This document shows, one piece after another, positions 8,156-16,035 of a stretch of 60,066 nucleotides of DNA. The notes under the pieces were generated by a model, which was not told the origin of the DNA, ran no database searches, and was given only the letters and a program-made list of their open reading frames with translations. The position numbers and the translations under genes were made by a program. This DNA comes from Verrucomicrobiota bacterium (lineage in GTDB: Bacteria; Verrucomicrobiota; Kiritimatiellia; JAAZAB01): positions 1 to 60,066 of the forward strand of contig JAHIJO010000166.1 in the NCBI GenBank assembly GCA_018898455.1, written 5' to 3'. How positions within the stretch are numbered: position 1 is the first letter of the stretch; each line of letters opens with the position of its first letter.

Positions 8156-8862
8156 TCCAGCGCAGACTGGTAAAAAGCGTAGTGGTTTTTATAATCATTA
8201 TACAGCAAATACAACGGGGCTTCGTCTTCTTCGACGGTTGAAAATCGCCCCACCGTTTTGTAGAAGCGATTATCAATGTGATCGTCATTCACCCGGCTCA
8301 CTTCTCCCACCAGAATGGGCCCGGCGCCCTTTTTCCCCCAGAATTCATGATACAGGTGTGACGGTAGGCAGATGGAAGCTCCGGGTTTCAATACGACCGT
8401 TCCTCCAGCCTTCACCGTGGTGTTAACGCCGTCGCAACTGACGGTGACATTCGACTTGGCGAGTTTCTCATGGGGTGTCGAATTCCACAGTCGAATCACC
8501 AACTCCCCGCCGCCGCGGTTGATGATATCTTCCATCTTTTGAAAGTGGAAATGGGTGGGAGTGATTTGGTTTTCCTGTACAATCAATATTTTTTCAGCAT
8601 AAACCTTGCCGTTTATTTTGGACAATTCGCTGATCGTGCCATTGCGGATCGTAAACAAAAACAAGCCTATCCGCTTAAAGTCACCGCTTCCGAAATCCGT
8701 GATATCCCAGCCCATCTGCTGCGTCACGATCTCCCGACATTCCGGCCCCTTGCGCTTCCATTCCGCAGGCGACCAAAATGCAAAAGGAGGAAGGTAAAAA
8801 TTCATTTTTTGCATAAACCGCAAACTGTCTTTCATGATTTGGTTGATTTCCGAGCGTTTCAT
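8140..8862 (-). CDS. D-lyxose isomerase-like cupin (D-lyxose ketol-isomerase family)
   Basis: The 240-residue product matches the single-domain cupin family that includes D-lyxose isomerase. The metal-binding stretch THFHFQKMEDIINRGGG contains the two histidines and the glutamate expected for Mn coordination, and LPSHLYHEFWGKKG supplies the later histidine. Family members interconvert D-lyxose and D-xylulose, sometimes D-mannose and D-fructose. It is transcribed away from the flavoprotein gene upstream on the same strand (84-bp gap) and converges with panC. The family call is good; the true substrate is not known. Confidence 0.8.
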   Translation of the reverse strand: MKRSEINQIMKDSLRFMQKMNFYLPPFAFWSPAEWKRKGPECREIVTQQMGWDITDFGSGDFKRIGLFLFTIRNGTISELSKINGKVYAEKILIVQENQITPTHFHFQKMEDIINRGGGELVIRLWNSTPHEKLAKSNVTVSCDGVNTTVKAGGTVVLKPGASICLPSHLYHEFWGKKGAGPILVGEVSRVNDDHIDNRFYKTVGRFSTVEEDEAPLYLLYNDYKNHYAFYQSALDQSGI

Positions 8863-8946
8863 GTTACGTCCTTACCTATGCTTCGTTAATTTCACCCGCA
8901 TAATATCTTCCACCGCAATCTGTCCGCCATAGAAGTCATTGACCCA

Positions 8947-11601
8947 TCATATCGGCTTGGCTGACGTCCGGATCATTTCGATTGTCTGGTTGGGACAACG
9001 CTGGAGGCACATGCCGCAGGCGACGCACTTGTCTTCATCCAGTTTCACCCGCCCGGTGTCGGCCATGGTATAAGCAAACATCTTGCAGATATTGAGACAG
9101 ATCAGGCAACCGGGGCCACAGCCGCAGGCCAGGCAACGGGATGCTTCTTTAACCGCCTGTTCCTGCGACAACACCGGCGCATATTCATCAAACGTGGCCA
9201 CTCGCTTGAGCGGCGCCAGCTTCGTCAGCTTGGGCCGATATGCGCGTGGTTCCTTGCCGTGACGGACCAGCACCGCGTCCTTGTCCACCTTCGCCCCCGG
9301 CGGATCATAATCCAGCAACGCTTTTTTACCCGAGAGATAATGGTCCATTGACACCGCTGCGCGCTTGCCCTGGGCGATGGCGGAAATCACGTTTTTCGGA
9401 CCGAGCACGCAGTCACCGCCGGCATACACGCCCTTCACCGACGTGGCGCCGGTCTGCTCATTCACAACAATCGTGCCGTGATCATTCAGCCGCAATTCCG
9501 GCGCCACCACGCCCTGGCCAACGGCGGAAATCACGGCGCCAACCTGCAGGATGAACTCGGTGCCCGGGACTTCCATCGGGCTCCGGCGGCCCGAGGCGTC
9601 TTTCCGGCTCGACAACACGTAATTCAACATCCGAATGCCGGTTACTTTGCCGTTGCGGGTCAAGATCATCCGCGGCGAGACGAGATACATGATCTTCACA
9701 CCTTCCTCTTCCGCTTCCCAGACTTCCTCCGGTGTGGCGGGCATTTCGTCTTTTGTCCGGCGATACAGGACATACACGTCCTTGACGCCCAGCCGGCGCG
9801 CCGTACGCGCCGAATCAATGGCGGTGAATCCACCGCCGATGACCGCCACGCTCTTGCCCAACGCAACTGATTTTCCTTCGCGGACGCGGCGCAAGAAGTC
9901 GATCGCGGAATAATTCCCGGCGGCGCCTTCGCCGGTGATGTTCAGGCGCCAGCCCGTTTGAGCGCCGACGCCGAAAAAGATCGCTTTGAACCCGTGTTTG
10001 GCGAGGAACGTCAATGTCATGTCACGCCCCAGCGCCTGGCCGCATCGAATCGTCACCCCCAGGGTCTTCAATGTGGCCAGTTCCTTATCGATATCCTTAT
10101 CGTTCAGCCGGAACGCCGGAATACCATAGCGGAGCATGCCGCCCGCCTTGCGCGACGCTTCAAACATTGTCACGCGGTAACCGACGCGCGCGAGATCATA
10201 GGCGCAGGCAATCCCGGCGGGACCTGAACCGACAACGGCTACTTTGGCGGTTTTCCGGGCGCCGCGCTTGTTGAGAATCCCCGGCTTCCAGCCGTTGCGT
10301 GCTGCCATATTGAGGACAAAGTGCTTGATGTCGCGGATCATGAGGGGCTCGTCTTTCGCGCTCCGGGTGCATTCCTTCTCGCAGGCGTGATCGCACACCT
10401 TGCCGCAAACCGATTGCAAGGGCGATTTGCTCATGATCAACTGGTAGGCCAGCTCGAAGTCCCCTTCCGCCACGGCGCGCACATACCCCTGCGCCGGCAC
10501 GGAATTCGGGCACGCGGCCACGCAGGGCGCCTGCGGACGGGTATCCTGCAGGCGGGCATGGCCGGCATACAATGTCAGCTTAGGGGCCGCCGTGATGGCC
10601 GGCACCAGGATGTCACGCACGGCGCGCAAGGATTTTAATTCCTTTTCCTTCAGGTATTGTTTGACACCCTTGATAAACGCAGGGAAATAGCCGAACCCGT
10701 GCACGATTGTCGCGGTGCACATGCCGATGAGGTCGGCGCCCACCATGGCCATCTCGACGGCATCCTGCCAGGTGGTCACGCCGCCCACGCCGGTGATGAT
10801 CTTGTCGGGGCCGTTCATCTTGCGCATTTCATACACGTCGCGCAGGCCAAGCGGTTTCAGCCACGGGCCGTTAAAACAGGCCATGCCGATTTCCTTTTGC
10901 AGGTAATACTGGGAGTGCGTGGGATTATCCAGGTTGATGGGAGGAATGCCCAGACGGTTCGCGGCGCCGCCGACACCATCTGCCCCCGCGTCGCAGGCGG
11001 CCTTGGAAACCTTGGCGATTTGTCCGCCTTCCGGCGTCAGCTTGACGAATAAGGGAATTCTGATCGCCGCGCGCACCGCGCGCACCACCTGCTCGGCCAC
11101 CGAGAGGTTTTTGCCCATGGACGCGCCCGTCTTGGGCCCGCCCGCGTCTTTGCCGGATAATTCCACGTTGAACGACATGTTCGGACAGCACATGTTCAGT
11201 TCGACGATATCGACACCGGCATTTTCGCACTTCCGGGCCATCGTTGCCCAGCCTTCTGGTCCCTTGTCACCCGCGTAGGTAATATTGGCAAAGAGCACAA
11301 GTTCCGGCGTTTGTTTCTTGCCCTGTTCGATCAGCTTGAGCAGTTCATCCAGCAGCAGGCGCTTTTCCGCCGTGAACACGAGGAAATTCTGGTCCGGGTA
11401 GTATCCGTAACGCGGCGAGCGATTAATGTATGGCAGGGGGTACACCGTCAATTTCAGGCTCGCACCGCCAAAGCCGTTGTCGCGAATGGCCTTGAGTTGT
11501 TCAATCGTCATGGTTGTCGGGCCGGATGAAACATAAAAAGGATTTCGGAACCTGACGCCCGCGAGCGTTACCGGCATGTTAACGTCGTTTGTTGTCTGCA
11601 T
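8947..11601 (-). CDS. Dihydropyrimidine dehydrogenase-like fusion (FMN barrel + GltD-type FAD/NADPH module + ferredoxin)
   Basis: An 884-residue fusion. Residues 1-330 or so form an FMN-dependent dihydroorotate/dihydropyrimidine dehydrogenase barrel like PreA (ELNMCCPNMS, KLTPEGG, ITGVGGV). About 345-430 is the Cys-rich helical iron-sulphur region of GltD/PreT (CVAACPNSVP, CGKVCDHACEKECTR). About 445-770 is the FAD/NADPH reductase (GSGPAGIACAYDL, GGGFTAIDSARTA, GGDCVLGPKNVISAIAQG). The end carries clustered cysteines of 4Fe-4S ferredoxin type (CVACGMCLQRCPN). The order is PreA then PreT; mammalian DPYD has PreT before PreA. The start has AGGAG upstream. The true substrate may be a pyrimidine or something else. 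Confidence 0.85.
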   Translation of the reverse strand: MQTTNDVNMPVTLAGVRFRNPFYVSSGPTTMTIEQLKAIRDNGFGGASLKLTVYPLPYINRSPRYGYYPDQNFLVFTAEKRLLLDELLKLIEQGKKQTPELVLFANITYAGDKGPEGWATMARKCENAGVDIVELNMCCPNMSFNVELSGKDAGGPKTGASMGKNLSVAEQVVRAVRAAIRIPLFVKLTPEGGQIAKVSKAACDAGADGVGGAANRLGIPPINLDNPTHSQYYLQKEIGMACFNGPWLKPLGLRDVYEMRKMNGPDKIITGVGGVTTWQDAVEMAMVGADLIGMCTATIVHGFGYFPAFIKGVKQYLKEKELKSLRAVRDILVPAITAAPKLTLYAGHARLQDTRPQAPCVAACPNSVPAQGYVRAVAEGDFELAYQLIMSKSPLQSVCGKVCDHACEKECTRSAKDEPLMIRDIKHFVLNMAARNGWKPGILNKRGARKTAKVAVVGSGPAGIACAYDLARVGYRVTMFEASRKAGGMLRYGIPAFRLNDKDIDKELATLKTLGVTIRCGQALGRDMTLTFLAKHGFKAIFFGVGAQTGWRLNITGEGAAGNYSAIDFLRRVREGKSVALGKSVAVIGGGFTAIDSARTARRLGVKDVYVLYRRTKDEMPATPEEVWEAEEEGVKIMYLVSPRMILTRNGKVTGIRMLNYVLSSRKDASGRRSPMEVPGTEFILQVGAVISAVGQGVVAPELRLNDHGTIVVNEQTGATSVKGVYAGGDCVLGPKNVISAIAQGKRAAVSMDHYLSGKKALLDYDPPGAKVDKDAVLVRHGKEPRAYRPKLTKLAPLKRVATFDEYAPVLSQEQAVKEASRCLACGCGPGCLICLNICKMFAYTMADTGRVKLDEDKCVACGMCLQRCPNQTIEMIRTSAKPI

Positions 11602-11681
11602 GGATGATCAACTCCTGGGTGGGGTGACTTCTTGTTTCACGGTCGGGGCAGTATGCTTCATACGCGTGGGATTGTCAAGTT

Positions 11682-11769
11682 GGAGGGGCCGTTCGCCAGA
11701 ACGGCATCCGACGGCAGCCGGATTGCGATTCTCACGAACCGCCGCTACATCCCCGCAATAATTGTCCGG
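11682..11769. repeat. Palindromic MITE-like repeat, copy B (degenerate)
   Basis: Shares with the copies at 3985 and 26695 the segments GAGGGGCCGTTCG, AGAACGG, a decayed CCGACGGCAGCCGG palindrome, GGATTGCG, then CCGCTACATCCCC and CAATAAT. The CCCGCT hairpin arm is missing. It lies in the 268-bp divergent gap between the flavoprotein and the GNAT gene, which otherwise shows no gene. Confidence 0.6.
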
Positions 11770-11869
11770 TTGCTTTTTTACTTTAATTCCGCTGGATAAA
11801 CCATTATATTTCCGACCACATTTCGTATTACACCAGCACGCAACGATTTTTTTCCTGAAACGAGGCGTT

Positions 11870-13174
11870 ATGAAACAACTGCTCAATACCCAGGCCGACC
11901 CAAACATTATTACCGATATTACGCTCGGAAAAGATGCGGCTGTTGACCTGCTCTACGGCTGTTTCCGCATTAATAATCCCAGGGGCGATGCGTTTGCGAC
12001 CCAGCGGGATGTCGAAATCGTCGCCCGCAGTGGAAATAAAATCCGGATCAACGTCCCGGAAACCATGAAGATAGATTTGCCGGCAGACACCAAGCTGGCC
12101 AACACGCAAATGTTCCGCCTAGAAAATATCGGCAAATACCGGGATACCATGTATCTCCTGACGCTCCGTGCCGGCTGGAACCAGGTCGAGCGGGATATCA
12201 ACCGCATGATCGACCTGGATCCGGAAGGGACCTTCGTTGGCAAGTTGTATGGAAAGGAGTTTGATATTCTGCTGGCAACAGCTTCGGTTTTGCCGCTGGG
12301 CCGGAACAACAGCTGGATCGGCATGATCCTTGTTCATCCGGAGGTGCGGCGCCAGGGCATTGCCAATGCCATGATGCAGGCCTGCGTGAAATACGCCATC
12401 GATTCGGGCAAAATCATCAACGGGCTGGACGCCACCCCCATGGGCAACACCGTCTATGGTGCCGTGGGGTATGTGAATTCATATCGGATCTGGCGCTCGG
12501 TCTTCCAACCCGGCGAATTTGCGGAACAGACCTACGACACCCATCACGTCACCGCCATCAAAGACAACGACCTGAGCGATGTCATCCGCTATGACGCTGA
12601 CGCCTTCCTGGAACGCAATGCCATCCTGCGCGGACTGTTCACGGATAGTCAGGACGGATGTTTTGTTTACCGAAATGACCACGGTGCTGTGCAGGGGTAT
12701 TGTTTTACGCGGCCCGGACGCCTGCGCCCATTCGTCGGCCCCTTTGTCGCGGATACGGAGGCCATCGCCCGCGCTCTGTTGATCGCCGCCAGTCGTCATT
12801 TGCATGCGGGAAATCCCGGCGGAACTGCGTTGATAGATACGCCGGAAAGCAAATTCTCGGACCCCGGCATTTATGTCGAACGCGTATTTGAGCAGAAAAA
12901 AAAGCCTTCCGGTCACCGGCTGAGCACCACCCTGACGCCGGTCCGCGATTTCACGCGCATGTATCAACTGGTCCGGGATACGGACGTTGATAAGCTGGTT
13001 GAGCAACTTGTTACGGCCGAGGGCTTGGACAAGCAATCTCCGCGGGTCCATGAATTTCGGGAAACCATGGCAAAATCGGTTAATAATTATACCATTACCC
13101 GAGGCTTCATGGAACTGGAACGCCAGGAATTGCAGAAAAAATTCTGGGGCATTACTGGTCCGGAAAAAGGCTAA
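11870..13174 (+). CDS. GNAT-family N-acetyltransferase, two-domain type
   Basis: The 434-residue product has a central GNAT acetyl-CoA motif (MILVHPEVRRQGIANAMMQACVKYA, with the R/QxxGxG/A pattern) preceded by GTFVGKLYGKEFDILLATASVLPL. A C-terminal half of about 190 residues resembles the second acetyltransferase-like domain of YitH-type proteins. A non-GNAT N-terminal stretch of some 90 residues comes first. I start at MKQLLNTQ because GAGGCG lies upstream; the frame extends further but that part is poor sequence. The substrate is unknown. It converges with dtd with a 23-bp gap. Confidence 0.75.
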   Translation: MKQLLNTQADPNIITDITLGKDAAVDLLYGCFRINNPRGDAFATQRDVEIVARSGNKIRINVPETMKIDLPADTKLANTQMFRLENIGKYRDTMYLLTLRAGWNQVERDINRMIDLDPEGTFVGKLYGKEFDILLATASVLPLGRNNSWIGMILVHPEVRRQGIANAMMQACVKYAIDSGKIINGLDATPMGNTVYGAVGYVNSYRIWRSVFQPGEFAEQTYDTHHVTAIKDNDLSDVIRYDADAFLERNAILRGLFTDSQDGCFVYRNDHGAVQGYCFTRPGRLRPFVGPFVADTEAIARALLIAASRHLHAGNPGGTALIDTPESKFSDPGIYVERVFEQKKKPSGHRLSTTLTPVRDFTRMYQLVRDTDVDKLVEQLVTAEGLDKQSPRVHEFRETMAKSVNNYTITRGFMELERQELQKKFWGITGPEKG

Positions 13175-13197
13175 TCCGAATTTTGCGGTAAGGCGGT

Positions 13198-13659
13198 TCA
13201 ATCTTTTTCTTCGCTCCGGCTTTTCAACTCGATGGATACCGGACCGTCATTGACGATTTCAACGAGCATCATCGCCTGGAACCGGCCGGTGGCCACCCGT
13301 TCCGGCCCCAGAATGTGGCGCAGGCAGTCTACATAATATTCATAAAGGCGGTTAGCCTCCTCTGCCGGCGCCGCCAGAATGAAACTGGGCCGGTTGCCCT
13401 TGCGGGTATCCGCATGCAGGGTAAACTGCGAAACGACCAGGACGCTCCCCTCGACTTCAATGATGGAGCGGTTCATGCGTTCCTGCTCGTCCGGGAATAT
13501 CCGGAGGGCGGCGGTCTTATCCGCAAGGTATTGGGCGTCGGCTTCCGTATCACCCTTCTTCACCCCCAGCAGGACCACGTACCCCCGTCCGATTTCGCTG
13601 ATCACGCCCTCATTGACAGACACTTTTCCACGCCGAACCCGTTGAATCCATGCTTTCAT
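13198..13659 (-). CDS. dtd: D-aminoacyl-tRNA deacylase
   Basis: Hydrolyses D-amino acids wrongly attached to tRNA, a proofreading step in translation. The 153-residue product has the family's two signatures: SQFTLHADTRKGNRPSF (about residues 77-93, with the catalytic loop) and the NDGPVS segment near the C-terminus that forms the Gly-cisPro region. The start MKAWIQRV is normal for the family. It is a single gene, facing the GNAT gene. Confidence 0.95.
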   Translation of the reverse strand: MKAWIQRVRRGKVSVNEGVISEIGRGYVVLLGVKKGDTEADAQYLADKTAALRIFPDEQERMNRSIIEVEGSVLVVSQFTLHADTRKGNRPSFILAAPAEEANRLYEYYVDCLRHILGPERVATGRFQAMMLVEIVNDGPVSIELKSRSEEKD

Positions 13660-13694
13660 ATAGCCCGTTCCTTTCCCACGGTAATGTCTCAGTC

Positions 13695-13730
13695 ATAGGG
13701 GCACGGTTCACCGTGGCCGGTTCGCCCTAC
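13695..13730. repeat. Intergenic hairpin
   Basis: A perfect inner stem CACGGT-TC-ACCGTG (13702-13715) is enclosed by outer TAGGG and CCCTA arms. It sits upstream of dtd and of the Gfo/Idh gene. No T-tract follows on either strand, so a terminator role is doubtful; it looks more like another short dispersed repeat. Confidence 0.4.
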
Positions 13731-13840
13731 CTTTCCCGTTAGATGCAATCGGTGCGGCGAGGCGTCTCTACCGAGCCGTCTGTGTGTGATTTACAATGAC
13801 CCTCAAGACAGATTAATTAACTTCCCGCGCAAATTTAGTC

Positions 13841-13869
13841 TTGCCTGCCAGCTTCAAAACGCTTATACA
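13841..13869 (+). promoter_or_regulatory. Candidate weak sigma-70 promoter for the Gfo/Idh gene
   Basis: TTGCCT (13841-13846), a 17-bp spacer and TATACA (13864-13869) precede the ATG at 13930 by about 60 bp. Both hexamers match consensus at only four of six positions, so this is a guess supported mainly by spacing and location. Confidence 0.25.
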
Positions 13870-13929
13870 AACTCTTTTTCAACCGTATGATTGGCGCTGT
13901 GGCAAAGCATACTAAAAGGAACGGGATTT

Positions 13930-14994
13930 ATGAAAGAGAAAATCAAGATTGGAATCGTGGGCTCGAAATTCGCCGCCGATTTTCATGCCTTCAGTTACGC
14001 GCGCACATCAGGCGTCGAAATCGCTGCCGTAGCCGCCATCGACAACCTGGAGCCGTTCGCGAAGAAATGGAATATTCCCAAAACCTACGCCGACTACAAG
14101 GAGATGCTGGCCCGGGAAGACCTGGACCTGGTGTCCGTCTGCGCGCCCAACTTTCTGCATCACGATATCGCGGTCGCCGCCGCCCGCGCCGGTAAGCACG
14201 TGTTTTGCGAAAAACCGCTGGCTACCACGACAGCCGATGCCCGCGACATAATCGCGACGTGCCGGACGGCAGGCGTGAAACTGTTTTACGGCGAAGACTG
14301 GTGCTTTGCTCCGCCGCTAAAACGCATGATCGAGGTGATCGGCGAAGGCGGCGTCGGCAAGGTCCTGTATGTCAAAGCCAAGGAATGCCACAATGGTACC
14401 CATAGCCCCTTCGCCAAAAAGAAGGAGACCTGCGGCGGCGGGTGCCTGATTCACCTTGCCATTCATCCCATCGGCTGGGTGCTGCATCTGCTGGGGCAGT
14501 CCGGCAACAACAAGGTGGTCGAGGTCTTCGGGAAATGCAATGGGGGACTGCGTGATAATTACGTGCACCAGGAAAACGGGGGGGAAGATTTTGCGCTGGG
14601 TGTCATGAAGTTCGCCAACGGCGAACATGCGCTGATCGAAGGCAATTATATCACCGTCGGCGGCATGGACGACAAGGTCGAGGTGTACGGCACCGAAGGC
14701 AACATCAAGGCGGACCTGACCTTCGGTTCCTGCTTGAATGTGTATAGCCGTCCCGGCTATAAATATGTCATTGAAAAGACGGACAATACCCTGGGCTGGA
14801 CCAAGCCGGCCGTTGACGAATTTCTGAACCTGGGGTACGTGGACGAACTGGCTTACGCCGTGGACTGCGTGCGACGTAACGAGGAGCCCATGTACGGCTG
14901 CAGTGGGGCACTGGGCCTGGCCTGCATCGAAATCATCAGCGCCATGTATCAGTCGCATGAAACCGGCGCGGTGGTGCGTGGGAAATGGGGATAG
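13930..14994 (+). CDS. Gfo/Idh/MocA-family NAD(P)-dependent oxidoreductase
   Basis: A 354-residue sugar- or inositol-type dehydrogenase. The N-terminal Rossmann fold shows IGIVGSKFAADFHAFSYA (residues 6-23) with the dinucleotide loop, and the family signature GKHVFCEKPLATT contains the EKP lysine. The C-terminal half (about 125-354) is the usual alpha/beta substrate domain, with the HLAIHPIGW histidine typical of the active site. I start at MKEKIKIG because AAAGGAACGGG lies upstream. It stands alone, followed by a 366-bp gap. The exact substrate cannot be told. Confidence 0.85.
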   Translation: MKEKIKIGIVGSKFAADFHAFSYARTSGVEIAAVAAIDNLEPFAKKWNIPKTYADYKEMLAREDLDLVSVCAPNFLHHDIAVAAARAGKHVFCEKPLATTTADARDIIATCRTAGVKLFYGEDWCFAPPLKRMIEVIGEGGVGKVLYVKAKECHNGTHSPFAKKKETCGGGCLIHLAIHPIGWVLHLLGQSGNNKVVEVFGKCNGGLRDNYVHQENGGEDFALGVMKFANGEHALIEGNYITVGGMDDKVEVYGTEGNIKADLTFGSCLNVYSRPGYKYVIEKTDNTLGWTKPAVDEFLNLGYVDELAYAVDCVRRNEEPMYGCSGALGLACIEIISAMYQSHETGAVVRGKWG

Positions 14995-15360
14995 GGTGCG
15001 GCCAATAATGGGTGATGGTTAATGGTTGATGGTTGATGTAGAACAGGATTGCGGCCCCGCCTGCAGCGCTATGCGCAGCATTGCGGGTAGGTTGCATATT
15101 GCCTGCCCTGCCTGCCCGCCGACTTGTCGCGCCGACGCGTCCGCCGAAGCTCCTTGAGCGAAGGGGGAAGCGGCTTCGCGTAGAGGGAAGCCTTGGCGAA
15201 GGTGGGCGCAAGCGAAGCGCGTCGAAGGGCGGATTGTTCTAAGCGCTTTACATGGCGTAGTGAGGAATCTCAAGGGAAGAGATAATGATCGCCGATTTCT
15301 GACCGGCAAGCATGTAACTGCGGATGGAATTCCGTATACCGCCGGAATGAGGTGCCGGGT
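14995..15360. other. Gene-free GC-rich intergenic stretch
   Basis: No convincing gene is seen in this 366-bp gap. Near 15002-15042 there are short direct repeats (ATGGTTGATGG, AATGGTTGATGG). From about 15055 to 15235 the sequence is GC-rich with repeated AAGC, GAAGG and GCGAAG words (CCGAAGCTCC, GAAGCGGCTTCGCG, GCGCAAGCGAAGCGC), including the short palindrome AAGCGGCTT. This looks like dispersed-repeat debris. The last 20 bp carry the ribosome-binding site of the truncated gene downstream. Confidence 0.45.
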
Positions 15361-15684
15361 ATGAACACACTGCGGGTGACAGCGGATTACTACCAGCAAT
15401 TCGACGTGGACTTCGATCGGGATGTGTCGGCAGAGGGGTATGGAGGATGGAACCGGTGTGCCGAGTTTATCCCGCGGGCGGATGAAATCTGCCGGACCGT
15501 TCTTCCACCATTGCGGGCGGCGGTCCGCAAGGCGGGCCTGACGCTGATTCACGTGGTTTCGTCCAAGAGCTACTGTCAGCACTATCCCGGTTATCAGCGC
15601 GCGGTGGCCCTGGCCGGCCCGGAGCCCGTGCCCCCCGAACCGATTCCTTCCGATCCGATCGTTGACTCGTTGTGGAAGTTTTAA
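15361..15684 (+). pseudogene. Truncated isochorismatase-like cysteine hydrolase (N-terminal fragment)
   Basis: Begins with a proper start (GAGG then ATG) and encodes about 107 residues resembling the N-terminus of isochorismatase-superfamily hydrolases (LRVTADYYQQFDVDF, then LPPLRAAVRKAGLTLIHVVSS). Full members are about 180-250 residues and have a catalytic cysteine much later; this frame stops after LWKF, so the Cys-bearing half is absent. It abuts a fragment of a beta-propeller gene, so it probably marks a deletion junction. The family call is moderate. Confidence 0.5.
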
Positions 15685-15899
15685 GAAAGACAATTCCTTC
15701 GCCGATTGGGCAGCTGGATGCGATGACTGTTGCGCCAAATGGAAAAGCGTATGGCATCACCGGAAACGCCGTGGCGGAAATAGACCCCTCTGACTGGACC
15801 GGGAAAAAGATCGCCAATGAGGGTGGGAAATTTCTGGCCGCGGATCGGGACAGCATCCTTTACTTTGCTCGGGGCCCATGCCTGTTCCAGTTGAGGTGA
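15672..15899 (+). pseudogene. Beta-propeller protein remnant (C-terminal fragment)
   Basis: About 70 residues (LDAMTVAPNGKAYGITG, AVAEIDPSDW, DSILYFARGPCLFQL) resemble the last blades of the intact beta-propeller protein encoded at 16036-17925 (GPDGRLYVLFSKGIARVDP, GHIYFAGTSHLYSY). It lacks the first 550 or so residues. It is directly followed by a remnant of the next gene in the intact set, so the gene order of a lost duplicate is preserved. Confidence 0.6.
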
Positions 15900-15940
15900 A
15901 TTTGTGAATCAAACGCAAGCATAGACCTGAGCGACTGGCT
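15891..15940 (+). pseudogene. Remnant of the class III aminotransferase 5' end
   Basis: From TTGAGG through a GTG start at 15904 (GTGAATCAAACGCAAGCAT) this closely matches the ribosome-binding site and first codons of the intact aminotransferase at 17942-17990 (TTGAGG, ATGAATCAAACCCAAGCAT). It is then broken by a TGG-to-TAG stop and a one-base insertion (GACCTGAGCG against GACTGAGCG). No further homology is visible after about 40 bp. It is a relic of a tandem duplication. Confidence 0.7.
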
Positions 15941-16035
15941 GGGGTGCAGCTTTTTGGCGGATGCCGAGCCGGATGATAACAGGTTGACATGAGTTCCGAC
16001 ATGGATTCAACCGGGTGATAACCAGGAGAAGACCG

